A DNA stretch of 49,164 nt, from NCBI GenBank assembly GCA_012031965.1, contig JAAUSC010000025.1, forward strand, positions 1 through 49,164, written 5' to 3'. A model generated the notes under the pieces. That model saw only the letters and a program-made list of their open reading frames with translations. It was not told the DNA's origin and did no database searches. Positions 32,677-42,081 of this stretch are shown here, one piece after another. The position numbers and the translations under genes are program-made. Origin of the DNA: Scytonema sp. RU_4_4 (GTDB lineage: Bacteria; Cyanobacteriota; Cyanobacteriia; Cyanobacteriales; Nostocaceae). The number at the start of each line of letters is the position of its first letter. Position 1 is the stretch's first letter.

Positions 32677-34305
32677 TCCGCTTAAATCATCAAAAGATAT
32701 AGATGTAGGAACCTTTTGTGTGTGGTCACCCAAATCAATTGTTTTGCTACCAAATGTGCCTAATGGTAAACCATACTTCCTACAAATTGAATCTGTTTTT
32801 TCTCTGACCTCGTTTTGAACTTTTGACAGCCACTCAACTAAACAGGTTGTCATTTTGTCATTAGCATCATTTCCTGTTAGCCAAGCTTTGGCTTTCTGCT
32901 CTATTTCTGACTCAAGAGATGAGAGCGTTATGATGTCTCTGTTCCGCCAAGATTGCACACTTGGCTTTATAACTTTGTCTACCAAATCATTTGCTAATTC
33001 TTCTGCTAATTTTTCCCAGAATGCGGGTATGTTATTTCCAACAATACCTGTCAGTTCTCGGTCAAGGAATTGGCTAATTTCTTCCATAAATCCTTCTGTG
33101 CGAATATATACCCGTCCCCAACGTGCCAATCCTCTAGCAATACAAAGCTCAGGTTCTCCATCTCGTTTACAAGGTAAATCAGGAAATACTTCTTGGCATA
33201 TTTCCAGAACAAACCACATTTTAGAAGCACTACCTGTGAGGAGAATTGCACTCGGTTGAATGCTTATTTGTTCTAACTTTTGTTTGACTGTCTGCAACTG
33301 GTCACGGAAAGCATCACACCAACTTTTATTACCAAGTTCTGGCAGAGGTTGACTCAAGATTGCGTTTATCATTTTGCCATTGACCAAAGGCAAAAATTTA
33401 AATCTTCTTTGAATATCTTCAATACCTACGTTAACGATGGTTTCTTCGTAAGAATCTTGATAGGTAAAATACTCTTCTTTTGCTTTCCGACATCGAAGTT
33501 CACAGCGATTTTTGTACAATGGGTTTTGCTCCAAAATATTTTCAAGCTGTGAAATTTCTTCTAGTTGCAAAATCTCTTCATCTCTGAGAATATCTCCAAG
33601 TCGTAATATTTCTTCACGTCCTTCTCTATATTGTTTCTGACATTCCAAGGTTTTCTGAAGAATTTGTTTTTCAATAAGGGAAGCACCTAAGTCGTGTCCA
33701 AAATCGATTGGTGTGTCAGACATACCCTTGACGAGGGTGTAGTCTGTAGTGGACGATCCAATGTCAATGACTAGTACTGATTTTTGTAATTCTTCTATGG
33801 TGAATATACCACTTTCTTTAGCGTGCATTAAAGCAGCGCGTGACTCCTTGACTACGGTTGTATTTGGCAAGCAATCTTCAGAAAGGAGTTGTTTGTAACT
33901 CTCAATTTCTTCTTGCCACCATCCTGATGGACAACCTATAAAAAAGTAGTTGTTATCTGTTGATTGAATTTGTTTGGTATCAAACAAATGCTTATAAATA
34001 GCATTGACAAATTCTTTGAGATTTTTTCTGTATACTATTTCATTAAATTGCCGAGATTTCAAAGCAATTTCAAAGATGGTTGCATCAGGCATCTGACACG
34101 CCATTTCGCCAATGAAAATTCCTTTTTTAGGATGATGGGCGATAGCGGTGATTTGGCTTTTCCTGTTATTAATGAGTAGACTTTGAGGAGTCGTTTCTGG
34201 ATTATCTGCTCGCACCCATGTTAGAGCTGTTTCTCCGTGTCCCAAATCAAACCCGATGATTTTGATATTGTGATAATCATGCATGAGTAACTCTGTTTGC
34301 TCCAA
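32323..34305 (-). CDS. Hsp70/actin-like ATPase with C-terminal membrane hairpin
   Basis: A 660-residue protein with the actin/Hsp70/sugar-kinase ATPase fold: phosphate-1 loop IGFDLGHGETALTW (17-30), phosphate-2 loop VIDIGSSTTDYT (179-190) and adenosine motif ILLTGSASKMW (354-364). Residues 205-300 are a charged, helical insertion. After about residue 545 two hydrophobic stretches (LVALIVGVVLAGLFHILLF, IIAPIVGILAYFL) anchor it in the membrane, followed by a charged helical tail. No standard substrate-binding domain of DnaK is seen. The gene follows the glycine-rich protein gene at 90 bases and overlaps the patatin/AAA gene. A role as a membrane-bound chaperone-like switch in a conflict system is inference. 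Confidence 0.85.
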   Translation of the reverse strand: MEQTELLMHDYHNIKIIGFDLGHGETALTWVRADNPETTPQSLLINNRKSQITAIAHHPKKGIFIGEMACQMPDATIFEIALKSRQFNEIVYRKNLKEFVNAIYKHLFDTKQIQSTDNNYFFIGCPSGWWQEEIESYKQLLSEDCLPNTTVVKESRAALMHAKESGIFTIEELQKSVLVIDIGSSTTDYTLVKGMSDTPIDFGHDLGASLIEKQILQKTLECQKQYREGREEILRLGDILRDEEILQLEEISQLENILEQNPLYKNRCELRCRKAKEEYFTYQDSYEETIVNVGIEDIQRRFKFLPLVNGKMINAILSQPLPELGNKSWCDAFRDQLQTVKQKLEQISIQPSAILLTGSASKMWFVLEICQEVFPDLPCKRDGEPELCIARGLARWGRVYIRTEGFMEEISQFLDRELTGIVGNNIPAFWEKLAEELANDLVDKVIKPSVQSWRNRDIITLSSLESEIEQKAKAWLTGNDANDKMTTCLVEWLSKVQNEVREKTDSICRKYGLPLGTFGSKTIDLGDHTQKVPTSISFDDLSGLSIFVGHLVALIVGVVLAGLFHILLFAGIIAPIVGILAYFLGESIVKETDIPGWIRALVSDKRIDELARQKKPELQQKIQQTLTVDQTVAVKLGKAISEWLKETVQEQADKARLLIA

Positions 34306-34394
34306 TTTATACTATTGATTTATACTCTTGACTTGCTCCCTGCTCTGCATGAGAACGAGAGTAAAATAGAGTAAAAGAATAAATATTGATCACC

Positions 34395-35474
34395 CTAGGA
34401 TACCGAAGACGATGTAGGCTCAACTACACTGCCTGGTAAAAGTACTTGGTCATCTTTAACAAAAGCGTGTTTTAGGGTAATGTAATCTATCATTTGTGGA
34501 TCAAGACTCGGCTCAAAGTAGAACATTGACCAAGCTTCCATATCCGCGTCTTGTTCCTGTGTAGGTTGATAAACTCGTGTCTCAATTCCGTAGCGTCTCA
34601 AGATTGTCGCAGCTTGTTCAATACGTCTACGCACCGCAGTTGGAAGTTGATTCTGTTCATCCAGTGCATCCGCCATCAAGTCTTGTAAATACTCTAACAA
34701 GTCTAGATAATTCTCCAGACCGGGTTTGAGTGCTTTTTCTTCTGTTCCCCCATATGCAGCGATAGTTAAATCAATTGTTTGAAAAGCTTGGTAGAGATGG
34801 TCAAGCAGTTTATCAATATCTACACCTATTTTCAACTCATTTTTAGAAGGTGTCGCCTGCGAAACAAAACTTGTGTTCTCAGACAACTTCGTTTGCTGAA
34901 CTAGAATTCCAATCACGCTTCCCGTAATTGCTCCTATTAACCCCCAAGAATAACCCCCTGCCAAAGTTCCTGTTATACCACCAGCAAGTAGGCTACTCAC
35001 AACCTCACGATTTTGCTGCATTTGTTGTGATAACGCTTGCTTGTAATAATCAAGCGATGTCAATGCTTTCAGATTTTTTTCTATCTGAACCATTGTGTTA
35101 AATGGTGATAGAGTGTTAGAGGCTAATTCAGTTAAGACTAGCTGGTTTTCAGATTGAAAATTGGCACTGTTGTTAGATTTCTCTGGAGTATTTGCTGTTG
35201 AATCTTGCAGTTTGACTAAGATTAAAACGCTTGTGTATTGATTGAGCGCCTTTAACATGACTATCGCCAGGCGTGCCTGTGGTGGAGTCAATCCTTGAAT
35301 GTAATCACCACTGTAGTCTGAAAGCTGATTAATCTCTTCTTGAACTATCTTAACGACTTGTTCAGTTGTTTCTGCACGTTCTAATTGAGATTTTAGCTTT
35401 TCTTTTATTTCTTTGTAATGAGATATAAGTGTTTTCATAATAGAATTCAAGATAAGAAAATTCAAGGCATCCAT
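34395..35474 (-). CDS. glycine-rich membrane protein, possible partner of the Hsp70-like ATPase
   Basis: A 359-residue protein of no family I can name. The N-terminal 60 residues are charged helix (KEIKEKLKSQLERAETTEQ); then comes a linker rich in Asn and Ser, then a glycine-zipper hydrophobic region GITGTLAGGYSWGLIGAITG plus SVIGIL near residue 175. The last 90 residues (RRRIEQAATILRRYGIETRV, FYFEPSLDPQMIDY, VLLPGSVVEP) faintly recall the C-terminal beta domain of GrpE, the nucleotide exchange factor of Hsp70. Its place directly before the Hsp70-like gene fits such a role, but the likeness is weak and by eye. ATG 35474 follows AAGGA at 10 bases. Confidence 0.6.
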   Translation of the reverse strand: MDALNFLILNSIMKTLISHYKEIKEKLKSQLERAETTEQVVKIVQEEINQLSDYSGDYIQGLTPPQARLAIVMLKALNQYTSVLILVKLQDSTANTPEKSNNSANFQSENQLVLTELASNTLSPFNTMVQIEKNLKALTSLDYYKQALSQQMQQNREVVSSLLAGGITGTLAGGYSWGLIGAITGSVIGILVQQTKLSENTSFVSQATPSKNELKIGVDIDKLLDHLYQAFQTIDLTIAAYGGTEEKALKPGLENYLDLLEYLQDLMADALDEQNQLPTAVRRRIEQAATILRRYGIETRVYQPTQEQDADMEAWSMFYFEPSLDPQMIDYITLKHAFVKDDQVLLPGSVVEPTSSSVS

Positions 35475-35684
35475 CTCTATGGTATCCTTGCTATCTCAGA
35501 AGTCTATCTTTAGATTGGTTGGGTTTGCATACCTTTAAAGTCGTAGTTTTAAGTATGTATTCTTTGTGTTAAATCAAATACAAAAAATTCTCCATAATTA
35601 ATTATGGCTGAGCAATGCACTGCTTTGGTACATTCCTCTGGAATAGATTACCAAAACTGTGGAGTCAATGAGGCGGCGTGTTAC

Positions 35685-36263
35685 TTACTGCCAAATCTCA
35701 GTTAAGTCCAAAGTAAATCCCACTAGCACATCTTCTCCTGAGAGGGTGCTGGGATTGTCTAATACTTCCACATCTTGCTCTTGCCTGTATACTTCCACTT
35801 TTCGGTTGTTACGATCAATTAGCCACCCTAAAGAAGCTCCATTTTCTATGTATTCCCTCATCTTTGCCCGCAACTTTTCTATACCGTCAGAGGGTGAACG
35901 CAGTTCTACAACGAAATCTGGACATATGGGAGCGAAACCTTCTCGCTGTTGGGGTGTGAGTGCTTCCCATCGCTTTAATCTCACCCAAGACGCATCTGGA
36001 GAACGATCAGCTCCATTAGGGAGGTGAAATCCGGTGGATGAGTCAAATACCACCCCCGACTTAGTTTGACGGTTCCAAAGCCAAAGTTGTCCTTCAATGT
36101 CTATGTTTCGTTTTCCTGTGTCGCTTCCAGTGGGGGGCATAACAATTAACTCTCCAGTCGCAGTTCTTTCTAGCCTTAAATCACGGTTAACGGCGGCGAG
36201 TTCTTTGAACTGCTCATGACTGACTTTGAATGTTTCAGGAATGATGACGGTGGGGTTAACCAT
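35685..36263 (-). CDS. Uma2-family (DUF820) putative endonuclease
   Basis: A 192-residue Uma2 protein with the same order of motifs as the one at 6089-6664: ATGELIVMPPTGSDTGKRN, VVFDSSTGFHLPNGADRSPD, CPDFVVELRSPSD and LGWLIDRNNRKVEVYR. PD-(D/E)XK fold is predicted for the family. It sits between a vapBC-like pair and the glycine-rich/Hsp70-like genes, all on the minus strand, but a gap of about 210 bases separates it from the next gene, so it may be a separate unit. The target is unknown. Confidence 0.88.
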   Translation of the reverse strand: MVNPTVIIPETFKVSHEQFKELAAVNRDLRLERTATGELIVMPPTGSDTGKRNIDIEGQLWLWNRQTKSGVVFDSSTGFHLPNGADRSPDASWVRLKRWEALTPQQREGFAPICPDFVVELRSPSDGIEKLRAKMREYIENGASLGWLIDRNNRKVEVYRQEQDVEVLDNPSTLSGEDVLVGFTLDLTEIWQ

Positions 36264-36307
36264 ACGGTAAAGTCTCGCTAATATCCTAGACTGCTAAGGG
36301 ATATCTT

Positions 36308-36337
36308 TGTTACTGTCTGTTACTGTCTGTTACTGTC
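36308..36337. repeat. three tandem copies of a 10-bp repeat
   Basis: TGTTACTGTC occurs three times without gaps, ending inside the last codons of the PIN-domain gene. Copy number is likely to vary by slippage. Confidence 0.8.
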
Positions 36338-36752
36338 GAAACACACGCTCAAAAGGTTGGCGACGATAACGACGATAAATATCAAAATCTTTATCAAGAG
36401 TTGCAATAGCTGCAATATCTAAACGTTCGGAAATAACAACCAGTGATAAATCTGCAAAATCTCCAGGTAAGTCAGCGTATTGGGTGTTGAGTTCAGCAAT
36501 ACGTGTAAAATCCTGCGGTAATAACGGCTCACATTTATAGATGTTATTAGCAAGAGCGGATAAAAAATTGTTTTGCAACTGCCAATCAGCACCCAACAAC
36601 CACATGACTTCAGTCACACAAGCAATGGTAGTTACTAAATCACTCCTACAACTTGCAAAAAAGTTACAAACTTGAGCATGATATTCATCTGTGGCATCAT
36701 AGTAAGCCACTAGTACCGACGCATCTACAAGAATGACAGGATAATAAGTCAT
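36330..36752 (-). CDS. PIN-domain toxin (VapC-like)
   Basis: A 140-residue PIN-domain ribonuclease of the VapC type, expected to cut tRNA or other RNA when freed from its antitoxin. The acidic metal site is complete: Asp10 in ILVDASVLVAYYD, Glu in VTEVMWLL, Asp in PGDFADLSLV and Asp in ATLDKDFDIY. It overlaps the upstream antitoxin gene by 4 bases (ATGA), the usual coupling. The last codons run into a 10-bp tandem repeat, so the C-terminus FERVFRQ may be newly shaped. No sign of inactivation is seen. Confidence 0.87.
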   Translation of the reverse strand: MTYYPVILVDASVLVAYYDATDEYHAQVCNFFASCRSDLVTTIACVTEVMWLLGADWQLQNNFLSALANNIYKCEPLLPQDFTRIAELNTQYADLPGDFADLSLVVISERLDIAAIATLDKDFDIYRRYRRQPFERVFRQ

Positions 36753-37030
36753 ACTTCCTGTTTCTGAGAATGTCTCTGCCGCTTTTGTAGATATTCAGCA
36801 ATATACTGCCGTCGTACATCTCTGTCAGATAAATTACCTGGGCTGTCAGGTAGATGGCGAGGAATGCTACCCACTTCTTCTAATCGCTCTAAAACCGTTT
36901 TCCGAGACTGTAATTTTTGCCAATGTTCGTGTATCAGCCGTTTCATCAATTCACTGCTTGTGGATTTTTCCTGTGCAAGAATCTCCACTAAATACTTCTC
37001 TGTCTCGTCATCCAAGCTTATGTTTATCAT
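36749..37030 (-). CDS. ribbon-helix-helix-like antitoxin
   Basis: A 93-residue protein starting MINISLDDETEKYLVEILAQ, a beta strand plus helix typical of ribbon-helix-helix antitoxins, then SSELMKRLIHEHW as second helix and a charged C-terminal tail (RRQYIAEYLQKRQRHSQKQ) likely to bind the toxin. I chose the ATG at 37030, after GGCAGAG, instead of a start 31 codons upstream that would add a poorly conserved leader. It is the first gene of the pair and overlaps vapC by 4 bases. Such antitoxins usually repress their own operon. Confidence 0.75.
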   Translation of the reverse strand: MINISLDDETEKYLVEILAQEKSTSSELMKRLIHEHWQKLQSRKTVLERLEEVGSIPRHLPDSPGNLSDRDVRRQYIAEYLQKRQRHSQKQEV

Positions 37031-37130
37031 AAAAATCTCTGCCTTTCCTTGAGTATAAAATGAATTGTGCGTTCTCAAATTTTCAATCACCAGGTTCTTT
37101 AGCAATAACTCTATTGTATGCAATGTTTAC

Positions 37131-38977
37131 CTACAGACTTCTCTTATATTCTTCTAACAATTGTGGAATGTAATCATACCCATCTACACCAATGACTGCA
37201 ATTATTTTAGAACGATTTTTCTGCAAGAAATTTCTGAAAGATTCTTCGCCTATTTGTCCTTGCAAAATTGTGAGTAAGCCCGCAGATTTTTGCCATTCAT
37301 TTGAAGCAATTTGGTTTAGCAAATACATTCCTAAACAACCAGCATAAATTGCGTTTTCTTGGTCTTGTAAAGAATAATAAGCTTCGCCTAAATTCGATAA
37401 ATTCAAACCTTGGAGATACAAATCACCAGAAATTTGCGCTGCTTGAAAGCCGTCTTCTAAAGATTTCATCGCTATCTGAGGTTGTTCAATAACTAAATAG
37501 GCTATGCCTAAACTACTAAAACACAGAGCTTTACTTTGAACATCGCCCAGTCGTTCTGATAGTGTTAAACCTTGTTGCAAGTAGTTAATTGCTGTCTCAT
37601 AAACTTCTGGTTCTGCATGTTCCATCTGCTGGGCTTGCATGACTTCGCTATAGCCCAAGTTTACCAGAGCATTTGCTTCGCCTGTGCGATCGCCTGTTTG
37701 CCGACTCAGTATTAATGCGCGTTGGCTAAAGTCAATTGCCTCAGCATACATTTTTTGAGCAACAAAGGCACGGCTGAGGTGATTAAGATTGGCAATTTCA
37801 CAAGGGCGATCGCCTGCACTGCGTGCTATATCCAAAGCTTGCTGATGAAACTCCACAGAGCGCCTATATCGCCCGAATGCTCGCACAGAAGAACCTAAAA
37901 GTGTCAGAATTCGTGCTTTTTCTTGAGTCCCTTCTACCTGGCGCAATGGTTCATCAAGGTAATTCAGCGCATCTCGCAAGTAGCTACCAGAAAAAGAGGC
38001 GAAAATTCCCCCGTACAGGGGAAAGTATGGACGCTGTGCAAAGGTTCGCAGAATTTGTAGCATGACTTGAGAACAACCAGCGCTGTATATCTGCGCAACG
38101 CCACCAAAACCATTTGCCAGTTGACTCCAAATCACTGCAAACGTCAAGAAAGTTGAAATTGACAGCTTCGACCCTGCCTTAACATTGTAAGGCTGTTGGT
38201 CAAACCAGTTGACTAACCCCCGTTGCAAGTACTGCAAAATGATTGCCATCTCCACCCAATCACGGAGGTTGATACTGGTATGCTGCTGTGCAAATTCTAT
38301 TGCAGACTTCTCCAGTGCTAAGTAGCGAAACAGTGCTTGGGGAAACTCACTATTCACTTGCTTTGCCCAAGTTGCCCAAGGACCACGTTCTCCTGGTACG
38401 CCACCAAATCCGAGTGATTCTCGACTTTGCTCGTACATCCAGCTGACCAAGTGGTCTTGCAGTCGCTGCCAGCCGATTATACCACGATTGATACCATCTG
38501 ATATTTGCTGAAAATCCGAATCAGCTTGGGCAAATTGCTGTAAAGATTTTGACACTTGCTGAAGTTGTTGCAAATTCAGTGCATTCTTTCGGTTAAAGTC
38601 GATAGTACGTAAGAATGCAGCCAGACGACTCCCTGATTCGGCTGTCCTGACTTCTCTAACTGCTGAGATAATGGCTTCTGTAGTTTTATTCTGCTGTTGA
38701 GCGCGTTGCCATTGACTTTGAATTGTTTTGATTGCTCTGAGACTGCGGGTTGCTTTTGCTTGCTTGAGTTCATCTTTTCAGTATCTACCTGTCGCTGAGT
38801 AGAATTCAGGCGATCGCTCAAAGCGAGTTCAAAAATTTCCCCCGTGTCAGCAGTCACACCTTTGAGCAACATTTGATAGACTTGCTCTTGAGAGCTAACC
38901 TTGCCCTTCAGCGTGTTTTGGACAATTTCGTCGATTAAGGCGAGATACTTTTCGCGCAACGGCAGAGAGTCAGACAC
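37131..38977 (-). pseudogene. TPR-repeat protein, frameshifted
   Basis: Two frames form one gene. The first (from ATG 38977) reads MSDSLPLREKYLALIDEIV, then EIFELALSDRL and ends off-frame at 38576. The second carries, when read upstream to about 38775, DELKQAKATRSLRAIKTIQ, then SWMYEQSRESLGFGGVPGERGPW and at least four tetratricopeptide repeats with phrases such as ALVNLGYSEVMQAQ, ALCFSSLGIAYLVI and GLNLSNLGEAYYSL, to the stop at 37131. A missing A in the run at 38775-38778 would join them. So it is a recent frameshift or a homopolymer error. This family often lies next to CHAT-domain proteins in cyanobacteria; here a CHAT gene is divergent and about 490 bases away. Confidence 0.78.
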
Positions 38978-39127
38978 ATTAGCAACCAGAATAGGGATAC
39001 GTCAATTTTAATTCCTGTCTTGGTTAAGTTGCAGAAGGAAAACCGTCAACTTGTTGAGCAAAAACACCTGGCGAATAGAATGATGTTGTTGATCAATTCG
39101 TGTGGAGTGATAAACCTCATAAGCTCG

Positions 39128-39229
39128 TTTCCAGCCTGAGGCTGGAAATGCAGGCGGCGAGGCTCAGCCTCGATCTCAGTACTGGAGGCGGAGCCTCTTA
39201 GTAACGCATTCCCTGGCTCAGCCAGGGAA
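39128..39229. repeat. cluster of four short palindromes
   Basis: TTTCCAGCCTGAGGCTGGAAA (its first 20 bases from 39128), GAGGCTCAGCCTC (39159), GAGGCGGAGCCTC (39185) and TTCCCTGGCTCAGCCAGGGA (39209) form four hairpins in 102 bases. The rest of 38978-39464 has no convincing gene; it also carries GC-rich interspersed repeats such as CGGCTTGTAGACGCTCGGAG. Confidence 0.8.
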
Positions 39230-39464
39230 CGAGAAGCGAAGGACTAATTACAGCCTGCTAGTCACGGCTTTGTTTGTATAGCCGAGCCAGTGCTCGAAAG
39301 TGGGTTTCCCGGCTTGTAGACGCTCGGAGGGCGGCTTTCCATAAGGTAGCACCTGGCGTCCAGACTTCCAGTCTGCGGGTAATTTGCACATTTGGGATGC
39401 TCCCCATCCAACTTGCCATTTACTTGATGTTAAGCGGTTTTGCCTTTCTTTCTAGAAATCCAGA

Positions 39465-41060
39465 ATGTGTTCAATAAACAATGTGATAAAAAAAAACCCG
39501 TCCAAAGGATACGATGCAGAAGCACTGCACATCAGCGAACGCTCTCGCGCTAGGGGTTTGATAGAACTTTTAACCGAAGCTCGTGCTAATATCCGCAAAG
39601 GCGCTGATCCGAAACTCTTGGCAGAAGAACGCCGCTTACAATTTCTTTTGGAAGCGCGACAGAAACGGTTACTATCACTATCTGAATCTAATACCAAAGT
39701 CAGCGAACCTCAAGCCGCAGCTTTGAACAGAGAAATTGCAAATCTCCTGAACCAATACCGCGAATTGGAAATAAAAATCCGTAGGACGAGTCCGAAATAT
39801 GCTGCACTGAAGTATCCCAACCCCTTGACTTTGCCGCAAATTCAGCAACAGCTAGATAAAGACACGTTGCTATTGCAATATTCCCTCGGTGAAGAACGCA
39901 GCTACCTTTGGGCGGTGACTCCTAATTCCGTACAAAGCTACGAACTTCCAGGACGCAAAGAAATAGAGCAAAAAGTAGAGGATTTACGCAAACTCTTACA
40001 AGATCCTGGGATGAATGGAGTTTCGCCAGAACAAACAGCAAAAGTCGCCCAGCAACTGAGTCAACTCATCCTTGCTCCTGTTGCAAAAGATTTGGGTCAA
40101 AAACGCTTGCTAATTGTCGCCGATGGTGCATTGCAATATATTCCTTTCACTGTGCTAACTGTACCAAAATCATCTGTTCGCCCAGAAAATTATCAACCAT
40201 TGTTACTCAACCACGAAATAGTTAGCTTACCTTCTGCTACAACCATTGACATTCTCCGCCAAGAGCTCAAAGGACGCCAAAAAGCACCAAAGACTTTAGC
40301 CATTCTTGCTGATCCAGTGTTTAGCCGCACAGATGAACGTGTTAAAGGAGTTACCGAAAGCTGTTTTCTCGACAAAAATGACCAGCGAGCAACTGGAGCA
40401 TTCCAGAATACATCTTCCGCAGTTGACCTAGAAAAGTCTGCCTTAAGGCGGGCAATTAGAGACATAAACATGGGCAATATTCCGCGACTCTGCGGAACAC
40501 GGAAAGAGGCTGAGGAAATAATGAAACTACTGCCCCAGTCAAACAGATTACATGCTTTTGATTTCGATGCTAATTATACCTGGGCAACTAACCCACAACT
40601 CAGCCAATACCGCTACCTGCTTTTTGCAACCCACGGTATACTCAACGAGAAAAACCCAGAATTATCAGGAATAGTGCTATCCCAGGTAGATAAAAACGGC
40701 AACCAACAAAAAAAAGGCTTTTTGCAATTGCCTGATTTATTCAATCTCAACTACCCAGCAGAATTACTGGTACTGAGTGCCTGTCAAACCGGACTGGGCA
40801 AGGAAGTCAAAGGGGAAGGATTGGTGGGCTTGACAAGAGGATTAATGTATGCAGGTGCAGCGCGAGTTGTGGTGTCTTTGTGGAAGGTTGATGATGAAGC
40901 AACATCAAAGTTGATGAGCGAATTCTACAAAGAAATATTGCAACAAGGCAAAACTCCAGCAGCAGCAATGAGAGCAGCGCAACTAAAAATGTGGAAGCAG
41001 GAGGAGTGGCGCAACCCTTATTCTTGGGCGGCTTTTACCCTGCAAGGGGAATGGCGGTAA
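39465..41060 (+). CDS. CHAT-domain caspase-like protease, N-terminally truncated
   Basis: A 531-residue protein whose C-terminal half is a CHAT domain, a clan CD (caspase-like) cysteine protease fold. The dyad is clear: His390 in LLFATHGILNEKNPELSG and Cys440 in LVLSACQTGLGKEVKGEG, followed by MYAGAARVVVSLWKV. The region SERSRARGLIELLTEARA (25-42) is the helical segment that normally joins N-terminal TPR repeats to CHAT, but the TPRs are missing: homology seems to begin at NPSKGYDAEA, about 10 codons in, after repeat-rich DNA. No ribosome binding site precedes the ATG at 39465. So the gene has lost its 5' half. The protease part looks intact. Confidence 0.87.
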   Translation: MCSINNVIKKNPSKGYDAEALHISERSRARGLIELLTEARANIRKGADPKLLAEERRLQFLLEARQKRLLSLSESNTKVSEPQAAALNREIANLLNQYRELEIKIRRTSPKYAALKYPNPLTLPQIQQQLDKDTLLLQYSLGEERSYLWAVTPNSVQSYELPGRKEIEQKVEDLRKLLQDPGMNGVSPEQTAKVAQQLSQLILAPVAKDLGQKRLLIVADGALQYIPFTVLTVPKSSVRPENYQPLLLNHEIVSLPSATTIDILRQELKGRQKAPKTLAILADPVFSRTDERVKGVTESCFLDKNDQRATGAFQNTSSAVDLEKSALRRAIRDINMGNIPRLCGTRKEAEEIMKLLPQSNRLHAFDFDANYTWATNPQLSQYRYLLFATHGILNEKNPELSGIVLSQVDKNGNQQKKGFLQLPDLFNLNYPAELLVLSACQTGLGKEVKGEGLVGLTRGLMYAGAARVVVSLWKVDDEATSKLMSEFYKEILQQGKTPAAAMRAAQLKMWKQEEWRNPYSWAAFTLQGEWR

Positions 41061-41073
41061 TAATTCAAAATTT

Positions 41074-41109
41074 ACGCATTCAAACACGCATTCAAACACG
41101 CATTCAAAA
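41074..41109. repeat. three tandem copies of a 12-bp repeat
   Basis: ACGCATTCAAAC is repeated three times (last copy ends in A) between the CHAT and trypsin-like genes, followed by a degenerate copy. Confidence 0.8.
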
Positions 41110-41148
41110 TTCATGCATTCACAATTTCGGAGTTAGGACGAACTACAA

Positions 41149-42081
41149 ATGAAACGGCAATTTATTCTCCCTTTTTTAGCAGGTATTCTAGGTACGATGG
41201 TGTTAGGTGCTTGGGTAACGCTATCTGTGCAAGCACAGTCTAAGCCAGTACCGCCCAAGTTTACTACAGTTACAAATCTTGCAGATTTTAATTTAGTCAT
41301 TGACAAAAAACCTGTCTCGCTAAGCAATGTCAAAGAAATTGGTGAACCACCTGGAAGACGTGATATTGTTGGCGCAGATGATCGTATCCCGATGACTAGT
41401 AGAAAAAAACCTTGGTCAGCAGTTGGTAAAATCGAAGGGATCAGTGCTGACGGTCAAAGCTACAGTTGTACGGGTACGCTGATAGCTGATGATTTGGTGT
41501 TGACTAATTCTCACTGCGTAGTTAATCCTGATACTGGTAAACTCAGTCGGGCGATCGCCTTTCTACCAAATTTAATTAACGGTCAAGTACGCAATAAAAA
41601 TGATATCGCTTACGCAACCTTTGCTAAGCCTGGAACAGATTTCAAAAACGGGGCATTGGAAGATTTTGTAGACGATTGGGCTATTATCAAACTTGACAGA
41701 CCTCTTGGGAAAAAATACGGTGTTATCTCTTTGAAATCTTTACCATCCTTCGACCTCGTAGGGGATACTCAAAAATTTGCTCTGGTTGGTTATTCTGGTG
41801 ATTTTCCTAACCCCAAGCAAAAGGGATATCAAGAATTTACAGCTGGAGAAAGCATGACTGCTGGCGTTCACTTAGGATGCAGCATTCTCCGGCAAAAGGA
41901 TAGCTTACTATACCACAACTGCGATACTAAAGGCGGGGCTTCTGGCGGCGCAATTATCGGCAATATTAACGGCAATTATTATGTCCTTGCTTTGCATTCT
42001 GGCTGGAACCAAGTTAACGGACTGAAATTAAACCGTGCAGTTGAAATATCTCGCATACAACCAGCTTTGCAAGGAAATTAG
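41149..42081 (+). CDS. trypsin-like serine protease
   Basis: A 310-residue secreted S1-fold protease close to the glutamyl-endopeptidase group. A signal peptide (FILPFLAGILGTMVLGAWVT, cut near VQAQ) leads to a pro-region. The triad is His122 in LTNSHCVV, Asp176 in DDWAIIKLD and Ser265 in KGGASGGAII. Cys107 and Cys123 (SCTGT and SHC) can pair as in other S1 enzymes. It follows the CHAT gene on the same strand at about 90 bases. Pairs of trypsin-like and CHAT proteases are known in cyanobacterial conflict systems, although most trypsins there are cytoplasmic, while this one carries a signal peptide. Confidence 0.88.
   Translation: MKRQFILPFLAGILGTMVLGAWVTLSVQAQSKPVPPKFTTVTNLADFNLVIDKKPVSLSNVKEIGEPPGRRDIVGADDRIPMTSRKKPWSAVGKIEGISADGQSYSCTGTLIADDLVLTNSHCVVNPDTGKLSRAIAFLPNLINGQVRNKNDIAYATFAKPGTDFKNGALEDFVDDWAIIKLDRPLGKKYGVISLKSLPSFDLVGDTQKFALVGYSGDFPNPKQKGYQEFTAGESMTAGVHLGCSILRQKDSLLYHNCDTKGGASGGAIIGNINGNYYVLALHSGWNQVNGLKLNRAVEISRIQPALQGN

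Noticed and set aside
36308-36337. Start of a CRISPR array
   Set aside because: Three 10-bp units with no spacers are a slippage repeat; no cas gene is present.
39274-39477. Open frame before the CHAT gene
   Set aside because: It is built from interspersed repeat bases and ends inside the next gene; no family likeness.
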